A stretch of DNA of 30,581 nucleotides from Saccoglossus kowalevskii (GCF_000003605.2 NW_003106602.1:208537-239117); one strand, 5' to 3'; counted from the first letter of the stretch, positions 1-10,262 are shown. Numbers and translations: made by a program. The notes: a model not told the origin generated them from the letters alone.

Positions 1-343
1 CTTTATAAATCATTTTTTTTAAATAACATTTGACCATGTTCTATCAAAATGAAAAATGTCAATAAAGTCATTATTATTATTATTTATATTATTTAAATTA
101 GTAAAATACCAAAATGTAAATTGTATTCTGTTTTATACCGATTTTGATTCACCGCCATTTGTGCATCAATGATCACTCCAGGTTTTTGCATAAATGAAAA
201 ATAAATTAAGCAAATAAAACTGTTTGTCTGAATCTAAGTATAAGTTCATTGGAGCTAGACCCAAAATGTAAATATATATAGGACAGGAGAAAATTCAGGA
301 AATAAATAAACTGTAAATCAACCACTCCCATGATGCATTACAA
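1..343. other. Upstream flank, AT-rich, no gene seen
   Basis: AT-rich sequence with a short ATT microsatellite near 69-93. An AATAAA hexamer at 61-66 could be the poly(A) signal of a gene lying to the left, but no coding sequence is visible to support that. Confidence 0.4.
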
Positions 344-357
344 ACTCCATGGTTACC
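344..357 (+). promoter_or_regulatory. RFX X-box-like site of DNAL1
   Basis: AACTCCATGGTTAC matches 12 of 14 positions of the degenerate X-box RYYNYY-AT-RRNRAC. It ends 58 bases before the DNAL1 start codon. RFX factors drive ciliary genes through X-boxes close to the start codon, so position and gene function agree. The two mismatches keep this tentative. Confidence 0.45.
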
Positions 358-387
358 ATTACTAGTAGCGTTGGTGCGTATCATAAG

Positions 388-395
388 TATATAAA
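388..395 (+). promoter_or_regulatory. TATA-like element
   Basis: TATATAAA lies about 20 bases before the start codon of DNAL1. If it were a true TATA box the transcript would start almost at the ATG, leaving no leader. It may therefore be a chance AT-rich match. Confidence 0.2.
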
Positions 396-414
396 GCTTA
401 ACTACAATAACAAA

Positions 415-417
415 ATG
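415..417 (+). CDS. DNAL1: DNAL1 coding exon 1 (start codon only)
   Basis: The coding part of this exon is just the ATG, followed directly by the donor GTAAGT at 418. The next exon supplies Ala-Gln-Lys, matching the MAKATTIKEAL start known for the family, so the start is well supported despite its size. Confidence 0.85.
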
Positions 418-3400
418 GTAAGTCATTGTTACTTCAAGCTCTCATTTTGGCATCGGCATTTACTTAATACGTAATATAATAAAAAATAATATACCTATCA
501 GTCGAAGTTAAAGATTCATTTCATTTTTTTGCAGGCACAGAAGGGGACAGCGATAAAAGAGGCTCTGGCGAAGTTTGTAAGTGACGCACACTTTTTAAAA
601 GTTGTTTTCACGGTGTGTGGACAGCATGATTCCAAACGGGGTTTTGTAGATAAGATGTTAGAATAGTAGAAAATGGTGAATCCGCCGCTTCTCCCTCCGC
701 TGAATAGTGTTACAATATACTAAGATTGTTGAAAAATAACAGTTCTTACCACGGTGTTGTAACTGTTTCATCTGCCGTAAGAAATACTCTGGTGGCGAGT
801 TAATGTGATATATAAAATGATTGCTGCATGTTTTATCGCTTGTCATGACCTATGCGTGCAGGTCACGTTTACTTACTGCAGAAATACAAGACCAAAGTAC
901 AGTACTGGAACAAGTGTAACAAAAGAGGTTGTGTGTATACTAAACATGGTCTGACATGCAACACAATAAATATAAGCCAGTGTGCAATATATCGTAGCAA
1001 CGCAGCAACGTACATTTATTTTGCGTTTATACCGTGACACTACAATATTCGCGTCGCGTCCCGATTGATACGAGTTATATGCGACGATATACACTGCCTG
1101 TAAAACACTTGTTTACATGATTTCGAATACAAGCTGCATGGGTCACTGTAGCGCCTGAGGCGGGCATTTGGCTAGCATAAGTATGACATGTGAGTGTTTA
1201 TAAAATGCGGACTTCTGATTTTTAGGAAAACACCCGATACGATGCCTTTTCGCTTTGTTCGAACATGGATGTAAAATGAAGGAGTTACAGGGGTACAGGG
1301 GGGCAAGGGGGGTAGCTGGTACAGTTTTACGGGAAATAAAATAGGCTTTTTACAATTTAAAAGGAAAAAAGGACGTTTTTACAGTTTACAGTGAAAATTT
1401 AATTTTGCAGTGAATTGTGTCATCTAGTCGTTTCACAGTTTCGAAAATGTAATTTCCCTGGATTATTCTTTACGACTTCTTTATTTGGATGTAAATTCTA
1501 CGTACCGAGAAAAATGTCACATTTTTACAGTGTACGAAAAAATATTTGATTGATTACGTTGTACGTCTAGCCTGTGATTACAGAATTACGTAATTTTCTT
1601 TTTCAATTTACGTTTTACGAACAAAAAAATATTGCAATTACGTTGAACGAAAATAACCCTTGCCCCCTCCCCCCCCCCCACAACTGGTTTATGAGCAGAT
1701 TTCCATGATCATTTCCGCCGTTTACTCAGTAATTATAATGTCTGTATTTTACCTCCATGGTTCGAACGTCTCTGTGCATTTGATGTGTTCATGGTGTATT
1801 GTCCTGCTCGGCCTATGAGTGGTTGCCAGTCTTTTAAAAAGTAACCCGTTTTTGAGTAAATCCTAAGCTACTCACAAGATTGTGACCGAGTGGCTATCCA
1901 ACCCTAAACATATAACCCTCAGACCATGAACCATGCTCATAACAATCAGAGAGCAGACTTTTTCAACGTTTGAAGTTCTGCCTTGTATATATACATGTAC
2001 TCCGAAACTACGCTGTGGGGGGGGGGTATACTTGCTTCTCTGTGAAATTAAGCATGTGCGTAACCCTCGACCAGTCAAGTGTGACTGGCGGTGTTGTTAT
2101 TTTTACTTATATTAGAAGCATTTTTTTAACTATTGTTTTGGTAGGAGGAGAAAACAGGTCAAAAAGCGTCCGAGGCCAAGGAAGTAAAGTTGTATATGCA
2201 GATCCCGCCAATACAAAAGATGGATGCTTCTCTGTCAACGCTTGCCGCATGCGAGTTAGTATCTTCAGCATCATTGGTTAACAACTTATCTGTATTCAAT
2301 TAAACTGTATTATTTTTAGTTACTTTTTTTTCTTATCAGGAAATTGTCACTTTCCACCAACTCCATTGAAAAAATTGCAAACTTAAATGGACTAAGTAAG
2401 ATTTTTTTATTTTATTTATATTATTTATTTATTATAAAAATTAACCTACTCTAATAGTATTTGTTGCATTTACGTGCAATAATTGTAACTTCAGCAAATG
2501 GTGCTTAGGTGTTTTTTCTACTGCGACAGCATATTCCTTGATGTAGTTTAAATAAAACACGTTGTACAACTTTGATTCTTCTTTAGAAAACCTTAAGATT
2601 CTGTCACTTGGTAGAAATAATATTAAAAGTTTTAACGGCTTAGTAAGTATGCAATTTAAATTCATACTGGAGTCTCGTCACATACATACTCTAAATGATC
2701 ACGATACATGAAAGCCAAACAATTCTTAATATTTGTTGCAATCATGATTTCAACACACTGAATGTTTGGTGAAATTCTTAAAATTGGGCATTTGTGTTGT
2801 TTTTCTACACGAGAAGACACACTTTTACCACGCACACAATAAGAAAGTGCAATACACAGATTTCATTATGAAATTCCTTCACGCGTATATAATAGGAGTA
2901 AATATTGCAGAATTTGGTTAACAATTTGTTGAATTGGAAAATTTGATGAAAAGTATACTCCTAGGCTACTTTTCTGCCAACTCATGCTTGTATGAATGTT
3001 AATTTCTGATTACCAGGATGCAGTGTCTGATACACTCGAAGAACTGTGGTTTTCGTACAACTTAGTGGAGAGACTAACGGGCATCCAAGTCTTAAAGAAA
3101 CTCAAAGTTAGTGAAACGTGATATACATGTTGTGATAGACATGATTAACATATATACCAGCACGCTTTCTTGTGTATTTTCCGGTATTGTTATAAAAATA
3201 TTATTAGTAGTGATAATATTTGTATTTTATCATTATAATAATATTTACGTATTCGTTTAAATTTTTTTAAACTGCCGGAATCTATACATAGCTTACATAT
3301 TTTTTTTAGGATTTTTGTTTATTATTTGATGAATACCAGTAATTGATCAGTGAAAGGGACACTACTAATTTTGTTTTTAAACAATGGAATACAATGAACA

Positions 3401-4069
3401 ATTACTGTTGTTTGTTATTTGTAGGTGCTATACCTAGGTAATAATCAAGTCAAAGACGTAGCAGAATTGAATAAATTGGGTGAATTGCCAATGCTTGAAG
3501 AACTTGTATTTGTTGGTAACCCATTAGAAGAAAAACATTCTCAAGAAGGCACGAAGGATGCATACCGAAACCATGTAAAAGAAAAAATGCTTAAACTGAA
3601 AAAACTCGATGGTAAGAGAGTAAAGACTAAATGCGTGGGGGGGGGTCCTTATTTGCAAATGTGGTGGAAACTTGAGCATGCTGTGTGACGTATATTGTTA
3701 TGTTATTATACAAATAAATGAAAGGGTAAGCCACGGTTATTAGAATTAATATGAAACCGTGGGTAAAAACCGTGGGTAAACTGATACTTGGAGTGCACCT
3801 GGTAAAACAATAATTAACCAATTATGCATTATCGAGTAAGCCACCCCAAAAACAAACATTACGCAAAAACAACACAACACAGAAGCGCATTCTAATGTTT
3901 TGAGGCATCCACCGAATTGAGCAAAGTATCACAGTCTGAGTGCACAATACTGACACACTGTGGTCAGTGTATCTTGATGTTGAGGATTCTTACAGTCAGT
4001 GTTATAACTTGTTATATTTCACCAGGTGAGCCGGTGTTAAGAGAAGAGGAAAAAGACGATGATTATTAG
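415..4069 (+). CDS. DNAL1: Axonemal dynein light chain 1 (8 exons, complete)
   Basis: Leucine-rich-repeat light chain that binds the outer-arm dynein gamma heavy chain in motile cilia and flagella. Exons: 415-417, 535-576, 2145-2254, 2340-2395, 2587-2642, 3017-3106, 3425-3611, 4026-4069. All introns are GT-AG and the joined frame is open for 588 nt (195 aa plus stop); human DNAL1 is 190 aa. Landmarks are the [15 protein letters not shown]-terminus, [16 protein letters not shown] near residues 32-47, LRRs at about 51-70, 71-89, 90-115 and 116-137, the capping segment [15 protein letters not shown] near 143-157, LKKLDGEPV, and an acidic C-terminus. Asn151 in the VGNP motif lines up with human Asn150, a residue altered in primary ciliary dyskinesia (from memory). 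Phe15 replaces the usual Trp before EEK. The identification is by family recognition; exon edges were read by eye. Confidence 0.95.
535..576 (+). CDS. DNAL1: DNAL1 exon 2
   Basis: The acceptor ends TTTTTTTGCAG and the donor is GTAAGT at 577. It encodes 14 residues (2-15), [14 protein letters not shown], in phase 0. Confidence 0.93.
577..2144 (+). other. DNAL1 intron 2
   Basis: A 1.57-kb intron with no coding signal; its open frames lack recognisable protein features. It contains the G-rich inverted-repeat element described at 1290-1679 and a short poly-G run near 2018-2026. Confidence 0.8.
1290..1679. repeat. G-rich terminal-inverted-repeat element (MITE-like)
   Basis: The left end contains CAGGGGGGCAAGGGGGG (1296-1312). 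The right end contains CCCTTGCCCCCTCCCCC (from 1658), whose complement is GGGGGAGGGGGCAAGGG. The ends are thus inverted copies about 390 bp apart. The interior is AT-rich with recurring TTTACG/TACGTTG words and no coding potential. Target-site duplication is not clear because the ends are homopolymeric. Confidence 0.5.
2145..2254 (+). CDS. DNAL1: DNAL1 exon 3
   Basis: The acceptor is TTTTGGTAG and the donor is GTTAGT at 2255. It encodes residues 16-51 plus two bases of Glu52, including the conserved [18 protein letters not shown]. The donor is placed two bases into the Glu codon so that the G at 2340 completes it. Confidence 0.93.
2340..2395 (+). CDS. DNAL1: DNAL1 exon 4
   Basis: The acceptor is TTATCAG and the donor is GTAAGA at 2396. 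It encodes the first [21 protein letters not shown], and ends one base into the next codon. Confidence 0.93.
2587..2642 (+). CDS. DNAL1: DNAL1 exon 5
   Basis: The acceptor is TTCTTTAG and the donor is GTAAGT at 2643. It encodes the second [21 protein letters not shown]. Confidence 0.93.
2643..3016 (+). other. DNAL1 intron 5
   Basis: A 374-base intron. I see no coding or structured feature in it. Confidence 0.7.
3017..3106 (+). CDS. DNAL1: DNAL1 exon 6
   Basis: The acceptor is TTACCAG and the donor is GTTAGT at 3107. It encodes residues 90-119 in phase 0, including the signature [12 protein letters not shown]. Confidence 0.94.
3107..3424 (+). other. DNAL1 intron 6
   Basis: A 318-base AT-rich intron with an ATT/ATAATA-rich stretch around 3190-3250. 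Nothing else is seen. Confidence 0.7.
3425..3611 (+). CDS. DNAL1: DNAL1 exon 7
   Basis: The acceptor is TTATTTGTAG and the donor is GTAAGA at 3612. It encodes residues 120-181: the last LRR and the cap with [14 protein letters not shown] and KLKKLD. The open frame continuing past the donor to about 3688 is intron read-through. Confidence 0.95.
3612..4025 (+). other. DNAL1 intron 7
   Basis: A 414-base intron with a poly-G run near 3637-3645 and a local direct repeat of AAACCGTGGGTAAA around 3754-3780. No gene is seen. Confidence 0.7.
4026..4069 (+). CDS. DNAL1: DNAL1 exon 8 (C-terminus and stop)
   Basis: The acceptor is ATTTCACCAG. It completes Gly182 and encodes [13 protein letters not shown] followed by TAG at 4067-4069. 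The acidic tail matches the family, which ends in Glu/Asp residues. Confidence 0.92.
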
Positions 4070-4364
4070 CGTATGGTTCAAGTTAACATGTTTGTACTAC
4101 TTAACATAAGGTCTACTTCACATTTTTTGTTTTCTTCCCATAATAGCAATGTATTTGTCGGTGTGCCGTATGCGATGTTTTTCTATTTTTGTTAAATATT
4201 GAATGATGTACTAGTATATGACTATGACAAAAGAATATAATATGCCGTCTATAATGATGGATGAGTTCAGTGAATTCAATTATAATTGAATAATTATCTA
4301 ACGCACTGAAAACCGTGATCGATATGTGTATATGAATCATTTTGTTTTTGCATTCAATTCATTC

Positions 4365-4623
4365 ATTAAAAGCATTTTCGCACTTGTAACGCATGTACTC
4401 TGATATATTGGTAACGTTGACAACGATAATATAAAAGATACGCATATAAAAACGTTCAGTAATCAGGACAATACTGAGCATTGTTTAGTCACATATAGGG
4501 AGTGTGGTCAGTGTGATCGGTTCATCTTCTAGGATCTTCATGCAAGGAACAATATAGGACTGCGATGTGCTCCTTGTTAAAGGGCGGTTGTCGTAGCGCG
4601 TGTTCAAATTTCATGTAAATAAA
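4365..4623 (+). terminator. Candidate DNAL1 poly(A) signals
   Basis: ATTAAA at 4365-4370 and AATAAA at 4618-4623 are the first poly(A)-type hexamers noted downstream of the stop codon. Which one is used cannot be decided here. The second lies inside the small inverted-repeat element at 4577-4694. Confidence 0.25.
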
Positions 4624-4694
4624 AAATCTATTTTACACGCGTTGTATACGTCACTATGTGTCCAACATCGATCAGGACGACCACCGCCCTTTAA
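4577..4694. repeat. Short TTAA-bounded inverted-repeat element
   Basis: The left end reads TTAA then AGGGCGGTTGTCGT (4577-4594). The right end reads ACGACCACCGCCCT then TTAA (4677-4694). The ends are inverted copies with one mismatch and both border the tetranucleotide TTAA. TTAA duplication is typical of piggyBac-type insertion, so this may be a roughly 110-bp piggyBac-mobilised mini-element. The ends do not match a terminal repeat that I know. Confidence 0.5.
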
Positions 4695-4901
4695 ACTACA
4701 ACTAGTGACATACAGTTCTGTTTTAATAGCATTTGATTACTAAGAAAGCCCATGCATCTTGAATTATATTCTTGGTTAAAAAACTCCATTTTACAGAAAT
4801 TATTGCGTTTTGGGATTTGATTTCAGATGTGGTGAATCTACACATTCGTGTGTGTCAGTCTAGTAGTCTGTGGATGGTGATGATGCAAATTTAGTGTTGA
4901 T

Positions 4902-4942
4902 ATGGGTTTTTTTTCTTCATATGGCCTTGAGAAAAAACCCAT
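4902..4942. repeat. Short hairpin
   Basis: ATGGGTTTTTT on the left pairs with AAAAAACCCAT on the right across a short spacer. It could be a solo terminal hairpin of a repeat; no function is visible. Confidence 0.35.
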
Positions 4943-5510
4943 CGTAATATAAACTCCTTTAGACCTCAGACAACTCATAACATACATTACAAAACTCTGG
5001 GATATCTGAACGTGTATATAATATTACTGGCTAATCGAAGATTACAAAACTCTCGATCTTATACGTCAGTTCGCATGATTCGCTGATTGGCTCAAGCATT
5101 ATGAATTTACTCTGTGCGATTATGTGGAACGTCACTACCACCTACCAGAACAAGCTAAAACATAAAATGTATAAAAATGGTGTTTTCATTTCAGTTTTTG
5201 ATGGGAATATGATGCAAAACACTTTTACACCGTTTAATATATACTACATCGTGGTAGCGCTTGGAGTGACCACGGTAGATGTTCATATTACGTAGTTACA
5301 GTAAATAATGTAAAATCAATGTTTCTCCATGTAACTTGTATGAACGGCACTACAGCACTGGATAGTACATTCATATGGCAAGCTGTGCAGATGGTGTTGT
5401 GCTTCAGTGGATGAGTTTAACTTTATGGCTTAAACCGCAAGACTTCCTATCTCTGTGGTTAAAGAACGATCCGTATAAACCCAATTAGGCGTGGCCGTTG
5501 TAAATCCGTC

Positions 5511-5556
5511 ATATACCATGGAGGTAATAAGAATTGCTATTACCTCCATGGTATAT
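5511..5556. repeat. Perfect 19-bp inverted repeat with 8-base loop
   Basis: ATATACCATGGAGGTAATA (5511-5529) is followed after AGAATTGC by its exact reverse complement (5538-5556). Perfect arms imply a recent origin or constraint. The word ACCTCCATGG also occurs at 1751-1760, suggesting a repeat terminus. Confidence 0.7.
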
Positions 5557-6279
5557 ACTGACTTCATGTGGACTGTGTGTTTCATATACTTCTATGTTGA
5601 TGATGATGTTGCAATACGAAATTTTGTATTTCACACGTCCACGCGTAGTTTGACAATTGATAGCCTGTGACATCACTGGATCAGGCAGCTCGGCAAAACT
5701 ATAGTGATTCTGATTTTTTTTTGCTTAAAGCATAGACCTAGGAAGGAGAGATCTATGCTTAAAAATATCAAGTTTTCTCTCAAATGTATAATTGTTCCGG
5801 GCAGCTGGTGTTATTGCCGGGGTGGTACTATTACGCTGATATGTAATAATCGTTGTACCCCTTATTTTATCTTATTTGACAACAAATACACAGAGGCTTA
5901 TAAACAATAGCCCATTCACCCTATGTCGGCCAGGCAAACAAATCACAAGTTAATATGTATCAACATACAGACTATCCGGTAGGCTGGAAGGCTTTCCGTC
6001 AGAAAAGGACTTTATGAACTTTCTTGTTAGACTTGAACATTCGATGATCTTGAACTCCGAGACTCAGTGAAGTTGAACGCTTTATAGATTTCAACATTTG
6101 AACTCCTTAGGAACTAAGTGTGAAACATTCTGTGATTTGGAAATGCCGTGTCATGAATAGTGTCGACCATGTGGATACACTCGACTCGAAAACAATATAG
6201 TAACACTCTCAAGCATAGTAGTGTAAGATATGTTCCAAATTATTGCTCATAGGTTTACTTTGCATCACAGTTTTCAGGG

Positions 6280-6293
6280 ATTGCCATGGCGAC
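6280..6293. promoter_or_regulatory. X-box-like RFX site, copy 1
   Basis: ATTGCCATGGCGAC differs from the palindromic X-box GTTGCCATGGCAAC at two positions. Its flanks also resemble those of the site at 6543 (TTTTC..GG before and ACGAT after), so the two are a diverged direct duplication of about 40 bp. It is 2.2 kb beyond DNAL1 and 4.6 kb before the next coding exon. Confidence 0.45.
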
Positions 6294-6542
6294 GATAGGG
6301 TACTTATTCCCCGCCTTACTGCAGCTATGTCCTGTCTGTGGTGTTTGAACAATTTCAGTCAGCTAACAAAATCACAGAAAAGTTAAAAACGCCGTTTCTG
6401 ACAAAAAAACCCAACTATACCCTTGTCAAATTTCTTGACAATGCACTGAAAAGAAAGATATAAAAAAGAACTAAATGCACGTAGTATTTTTTGGCACACA
6501 CTCGAGTAGAATAGAATGAGATATGTCCAAGATTTTTCGGCT

Positions 6543-6556
6543 GTTGCCATGGCAAC
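6543..6556. promoter_or_regulatory. Perfect palindromic X-box (RFX site), copy 2
   Basis: GTTGCCATGGCAAC is the full palindromic consensus bound by RFX winged-helix factors. It may be an enhancer, or part of a duplicated repeat. No ciliary coding exon is visible next to it. Confidence 0.55.
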
Positions 6557-8964
6557 GATTAGGTGCATTATTTTTTTCTAGACCTAGACAAAGTGCAGAT
6601 GTGACTTACCTGAATATAATCGGCCCGCCAAAAAGACAGACATAGCCATAGACAGAAGTAAGGATTATTAACTTTAAGGCAATCGTAACCGGGAGCGAGT
6701 TGCCGGTACCTGATTTGAAGCTGTATTCCAGACGTTGTATTATAAGCAATACATGAAATCCACGAGTATGAAAAACGATAAAATTGGCTGGGTTGGCTAC
6801 AAATCCTGGCATATACATGTAAGAGCACTTTGTTTTAGGAGAACTTTGAATTCGATTTCAAAATGTTGTTGGATGAGATTTCTCCTGAACTGCAATGTTT
6901 CAACCCCCCTGGTGCTTTACATGAGTCAATGAGAGGATTTCTACAGATCATACATAGTGCATACAACTTTTAATTCTCTTGGAACATTTTTGCTGTGAAT
7001 GTCCTTACCACGCAATCTGACTGATTTATTCTGCAATATATTACGACGATTGACTGATTGCATTGGAATATGGCGAAACTTACTTTTCAGTGATATTTGG
7101 CGGTAGATGGTGTCTTCATGTACGTACTTAAGTAATCGTGACTACGACGTACGTGTGCCGTAGTCGATATGAACAATAAATGAATATACTAAATACTGAT
7201 CGCATGAACTTGACACGTTGAATTCCGCGATTGTTACTGATGCAAATGACTCCAATTGGTCTGATTCAAGTTGGTGATGTAAATCCAAGGCACGGCGTTA
7301 CATGTATCCCGTCGCCCAACGCACAGCTTTACATTTACTCCGTTACCCCGGCTCAGATAAATCAATATCGTACGTGGACTGCCCAGTTTTGGTAGCGTCT
7401 ACTCATCTACGACGGGCGATGAAAAAAAAAAGGATTTTTTTTTTGAAAATCATCAGGAGGATGTCAGAATGACCGTGTTTGGATATTGTTTATATTGAAA
7501 AACCGCGGCCACTCTGTCCATAGAAATATTACGTGAATATTTAGCATTACGTTGCTAGAGATTCTTTAGTTGGAGAGCTCTCCAAACAAAATGCATAACA
7601 CACCGGTAGCGCTTGTGACGCTTTCCCCCAAAGTTCCACCTTTTTGTTATCAGATAAGATTTTCAGGAAACACATTGACCATATGTGACCAGTTATATTC
7701 ATAAACGCGTTTCTAGTTACAGTTCTGTAGCACTTGATTTTTTGTATCATTGTCGGAAGGGTGATTTTGCCGCCGTGGAGTGATCGCCGGCGTACATTTC
7801 GAACATACATAATTGCAAGCTATATAGTACACATAATCATCGTGTCACGTCACGGATTGAAATAGTCTACTCACTCCGAATTACATTTTTTCCCCTTGAA
7901 GGATGCGTGCCCGGGCCAAATTATAATTGAGTGGTATCAGACTAAATTTGCATATTGGAAAGTACGCCCCCATCTTGAACTTCAAGATGATGATGATTTG
8001 CAATGTTCGCTATACGTAATTGTTTAAATCCATTTTTTTGGTGAATTTATATATATATTAACATCTTTTGTAATCAATTGTGAAGCTAACTCAATTAATT
8101 TAAAATATTTATTCGGACGGGTCTCGAAACTAACTGACAAACTTGCCCATGAAGATCCGGGTCGTATCATTTTTTTATGATGTATTGAACTAAAGTTTCC
8201 AAATAAATACAATCGTTTTTATCAAATGAGCGAGACATCGTGAAAACACGTCCGGGGTGTTAAGAAAGTGGCTCCACTGTTTTATACGCCCGGTTATTTT
8301 TAGGGACCTAGAATCGAAACCCCGGTTAGAGTAAATCTCTTCGGTCCCTGGCCTTGCGCATGCGTACATAAAGCTTGTGGGTGTCACAGACCATACCAGA
8401 GTAATAAAGTTTACAAAACAAAAAATATATGTTGGATTACTTTACTCGTTTATTTTTACCTAGAATTAATGTTGTTTTCACATAAAAGAAAACAAAACAT
8501 ATTGTTGATATAATTCTGGATAGGCCACACACTCTATTTGAGTAGCACATTTTAAAACACGAGCAAACGTTCTACATTTAGAGGCCACTATTGAGTGTGA
8601 TATACCGTTCAATGGAATACGTGAACTTGACTTCTTTTCAAGTTCAAAATCAATCGAAGATCTCTAAGCCCACTTGACACATTGTAAAACATTTAAATAT
8701 TCTGAATGAACGAGCGGCCACAATGAACAGCATGAGTTTTTTTGTAAATTGTCGGCAGCGTTATATCGTCCGGTCGTATATGGGTACGGCATGGGTACGA
8801 CCGTCACTGAAAACAACACTAGCACACTAATCACCGCATTCCATGGCCAACTTGTTCCTTTTTAATTGTTATTTTTCTTGCAATAGTTAATCTGAACAAT
8901 ATATAGTATCGCACCAGAATTACAGTACAGTACGTTATCCTTCAAGATATCACCGCAAGACCCA

Positions 8965-8980
8965 TCGTTAAAGAACGATC
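8965..8980. repeat. Small hairpin in a dispersed repeat
   Basis: ATCGTT-AAAG-AACGAT forms a hairpin. The words ACCGCAAGAC and GTTAAAGAACGATCC here (8953-8982) also occur at about 5440-5473, showing two related copies 3.5 kb apart. The family is not recognised. Confidence 0.4.
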
Positions 8981-9392
8981 CTTTTAAAATTTTAAAAATG
9001 ATAGGAGTCTATTTTCAAGAAATTGAACTGGCAGATGTTCTCTTGTCGTGTTTCCCGTTTTTTTTATTTTTTACCACCATACTTAGTAGTACAGAATTGC
9101 CATGCCTACTCAGTTATGAAAAATCGGAAAAATTACCACTGTGACGCATTTCCAACTTTTCGCAGTATATATATATAACCTTTTTCGTGTGAACTTGACC
9201 GTGTAAATAGCTCACAGCTTACCCGCAAAGCTATGATCACGATTTCTCAAGCACCTCGTTATGTGTTACGTAATCTCATTATTCCTTTGTATTCGTGTTA
9301 TTGATGGCTATAATACAATTAACAATGACAATAAATAATTAACCATGTTAACCAATCAGGATCTATGAGCAAATCGTCAGCCGCTGTCCCCA

Positions 9393-9400
9393 TGACGTCA
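9393..9400. promoter_or_regulatory. CRE octamer (CREB/ATF site)
   Basis: TGACGTCA is the full palindromic cAMP-response element. It sits at the left edge of the CpG-richer block, consistent with a promoter-proximal site, but one octamer alone is weak evidence. Confidence 0.35.
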
Positions 9401-9498
9401 CCAGTATATGTTGCGGAGTCTTTTAGTGACTCTCTGTACGGCGTTGGACTATTTTTGATTGCTAGGAGGAAGCGGATATAGTTTCGGGGGAAAATTGT

Positions 9499-9755
9499 GT
9501 GACATGGGAAACACATACGCTTTCAATGGTGTTGGTGTATTGCTACCAGTGCCATACAGACGACTTACTTGACCATATCGTAAGCGCTCGGGGGAACTAC
9601 GTTGCAGCGCGGATGGTGGAAAATGAACGGGAAATGAGTGAATACGCGAGCTTTTGCAGCCATGTCGTTTTACAGATCTTTAATACCAGCCTTCAAAAGT
9701 ATACATTTAAAAAAATTACCGAGCTTCCAGAAATATGCGTCTTGCATTCTAATAG
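9499..9755 (+). other. Possible untranslated first exon of the zinc-finger gene
   Basis: Downstream of the CRE, a stretch open in one frame ends in a strong donor (AATAG|GTAAGA, cut after 9755). It could be a 5' exon spliced toward the coding exon at 10888. The encoded peptide has no recognisable domain and the open frame includes several ATGs. The left edge is arbitrary and no matching acceptor was fixed. Confidence 0.22.
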
Positions 9756-10238
9756 GTAAGACAATGCGATCGTGTGTTTAATTAGCATTGCATCGGTGTT
9801 ATTTTTGGTTGATGTCTCAGCGTATTTCGATTGCATTTCACGATGTATGTGTACATCGTTCATCGCGAATTGGGTCACTTACTTCTCCAATTCGTAAATA
9901 CCGTATGTGTGCGTTACACGTCCAGTCGTTTATATCGACGTTCGCCCGATGTCTGCAGTGCACATCGTGTTTATGCCATGATCTTAAAAACGGTGCATGC
10001 CTGGACTGTATTATGACCGGATGAAAGTCCCACAACGACACATAACCCGACATCAACGTGGACAACCTTGGAAATGTCATTGAAAGGCGAACGTCACAAA
10101 TGCGGTAGTAGTAGGATTTAAAATGCATTTCCGCGATGACATCGTGGCTCGTGTGCGTCTTGTACATGTCTGCCATCCTATTACTGCGCTGGATACGACG
10201 CAGGAATATACTGACCGATTGTGGGAATGTCTGACATT

Positions 10239-10262
10239 ACGGTGAACACTCAAGTTCACCGT
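10239..10262. repeat. Nine-bp hairpin
   Basis: ACGGTGAAC pairs with GTTCACCGT across the loop ACTCAA. It is isolated and of unknown role. Confidence 0.35.

Larger units (their letters stand above)
4070..9300. other. Intergenic region between the two genes
   Basis: About 5 kb with only short open frames lacking conserved motifs or convincing splice structure. It contains several small inverted repeats (listed separately), two X-box motifs at 6280 and 6543, a dispersed repeat shared by about 5440-5473 and 8953-8982, and short homopolymer runs. No RNA gene was found. Confidence 0.6.

Noticed and set aside
3627-3821. Minus-strand open frame overlapping DNAL1 intron 7
   Set aside because: It overlaps an exon-intron junction of a confirmed gene on the other strand and has no recognisable content.
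5101-5295. 64-residue open frame in the intergenic region
   Set aside because: No domain, and the length is expected by chance in this amount of DNA.
8302-8349. tRNA-like B-box (GGGTTTCGATTC on the minus strand) between AGGGACC and GGTCCCT
   Set aside because: The paired ends span only 48 bases, too short for a tRNA, and no D-arm or anticodon stem is present; more likely a small inverted repeat.
9838-10176. 112-residue minus-strand open frame in the CpG-rich block
   Set aside because: No recognisable domain, and overlapping open frames on the other strand suggest a composition effect; a translated search would be needed to revive it.
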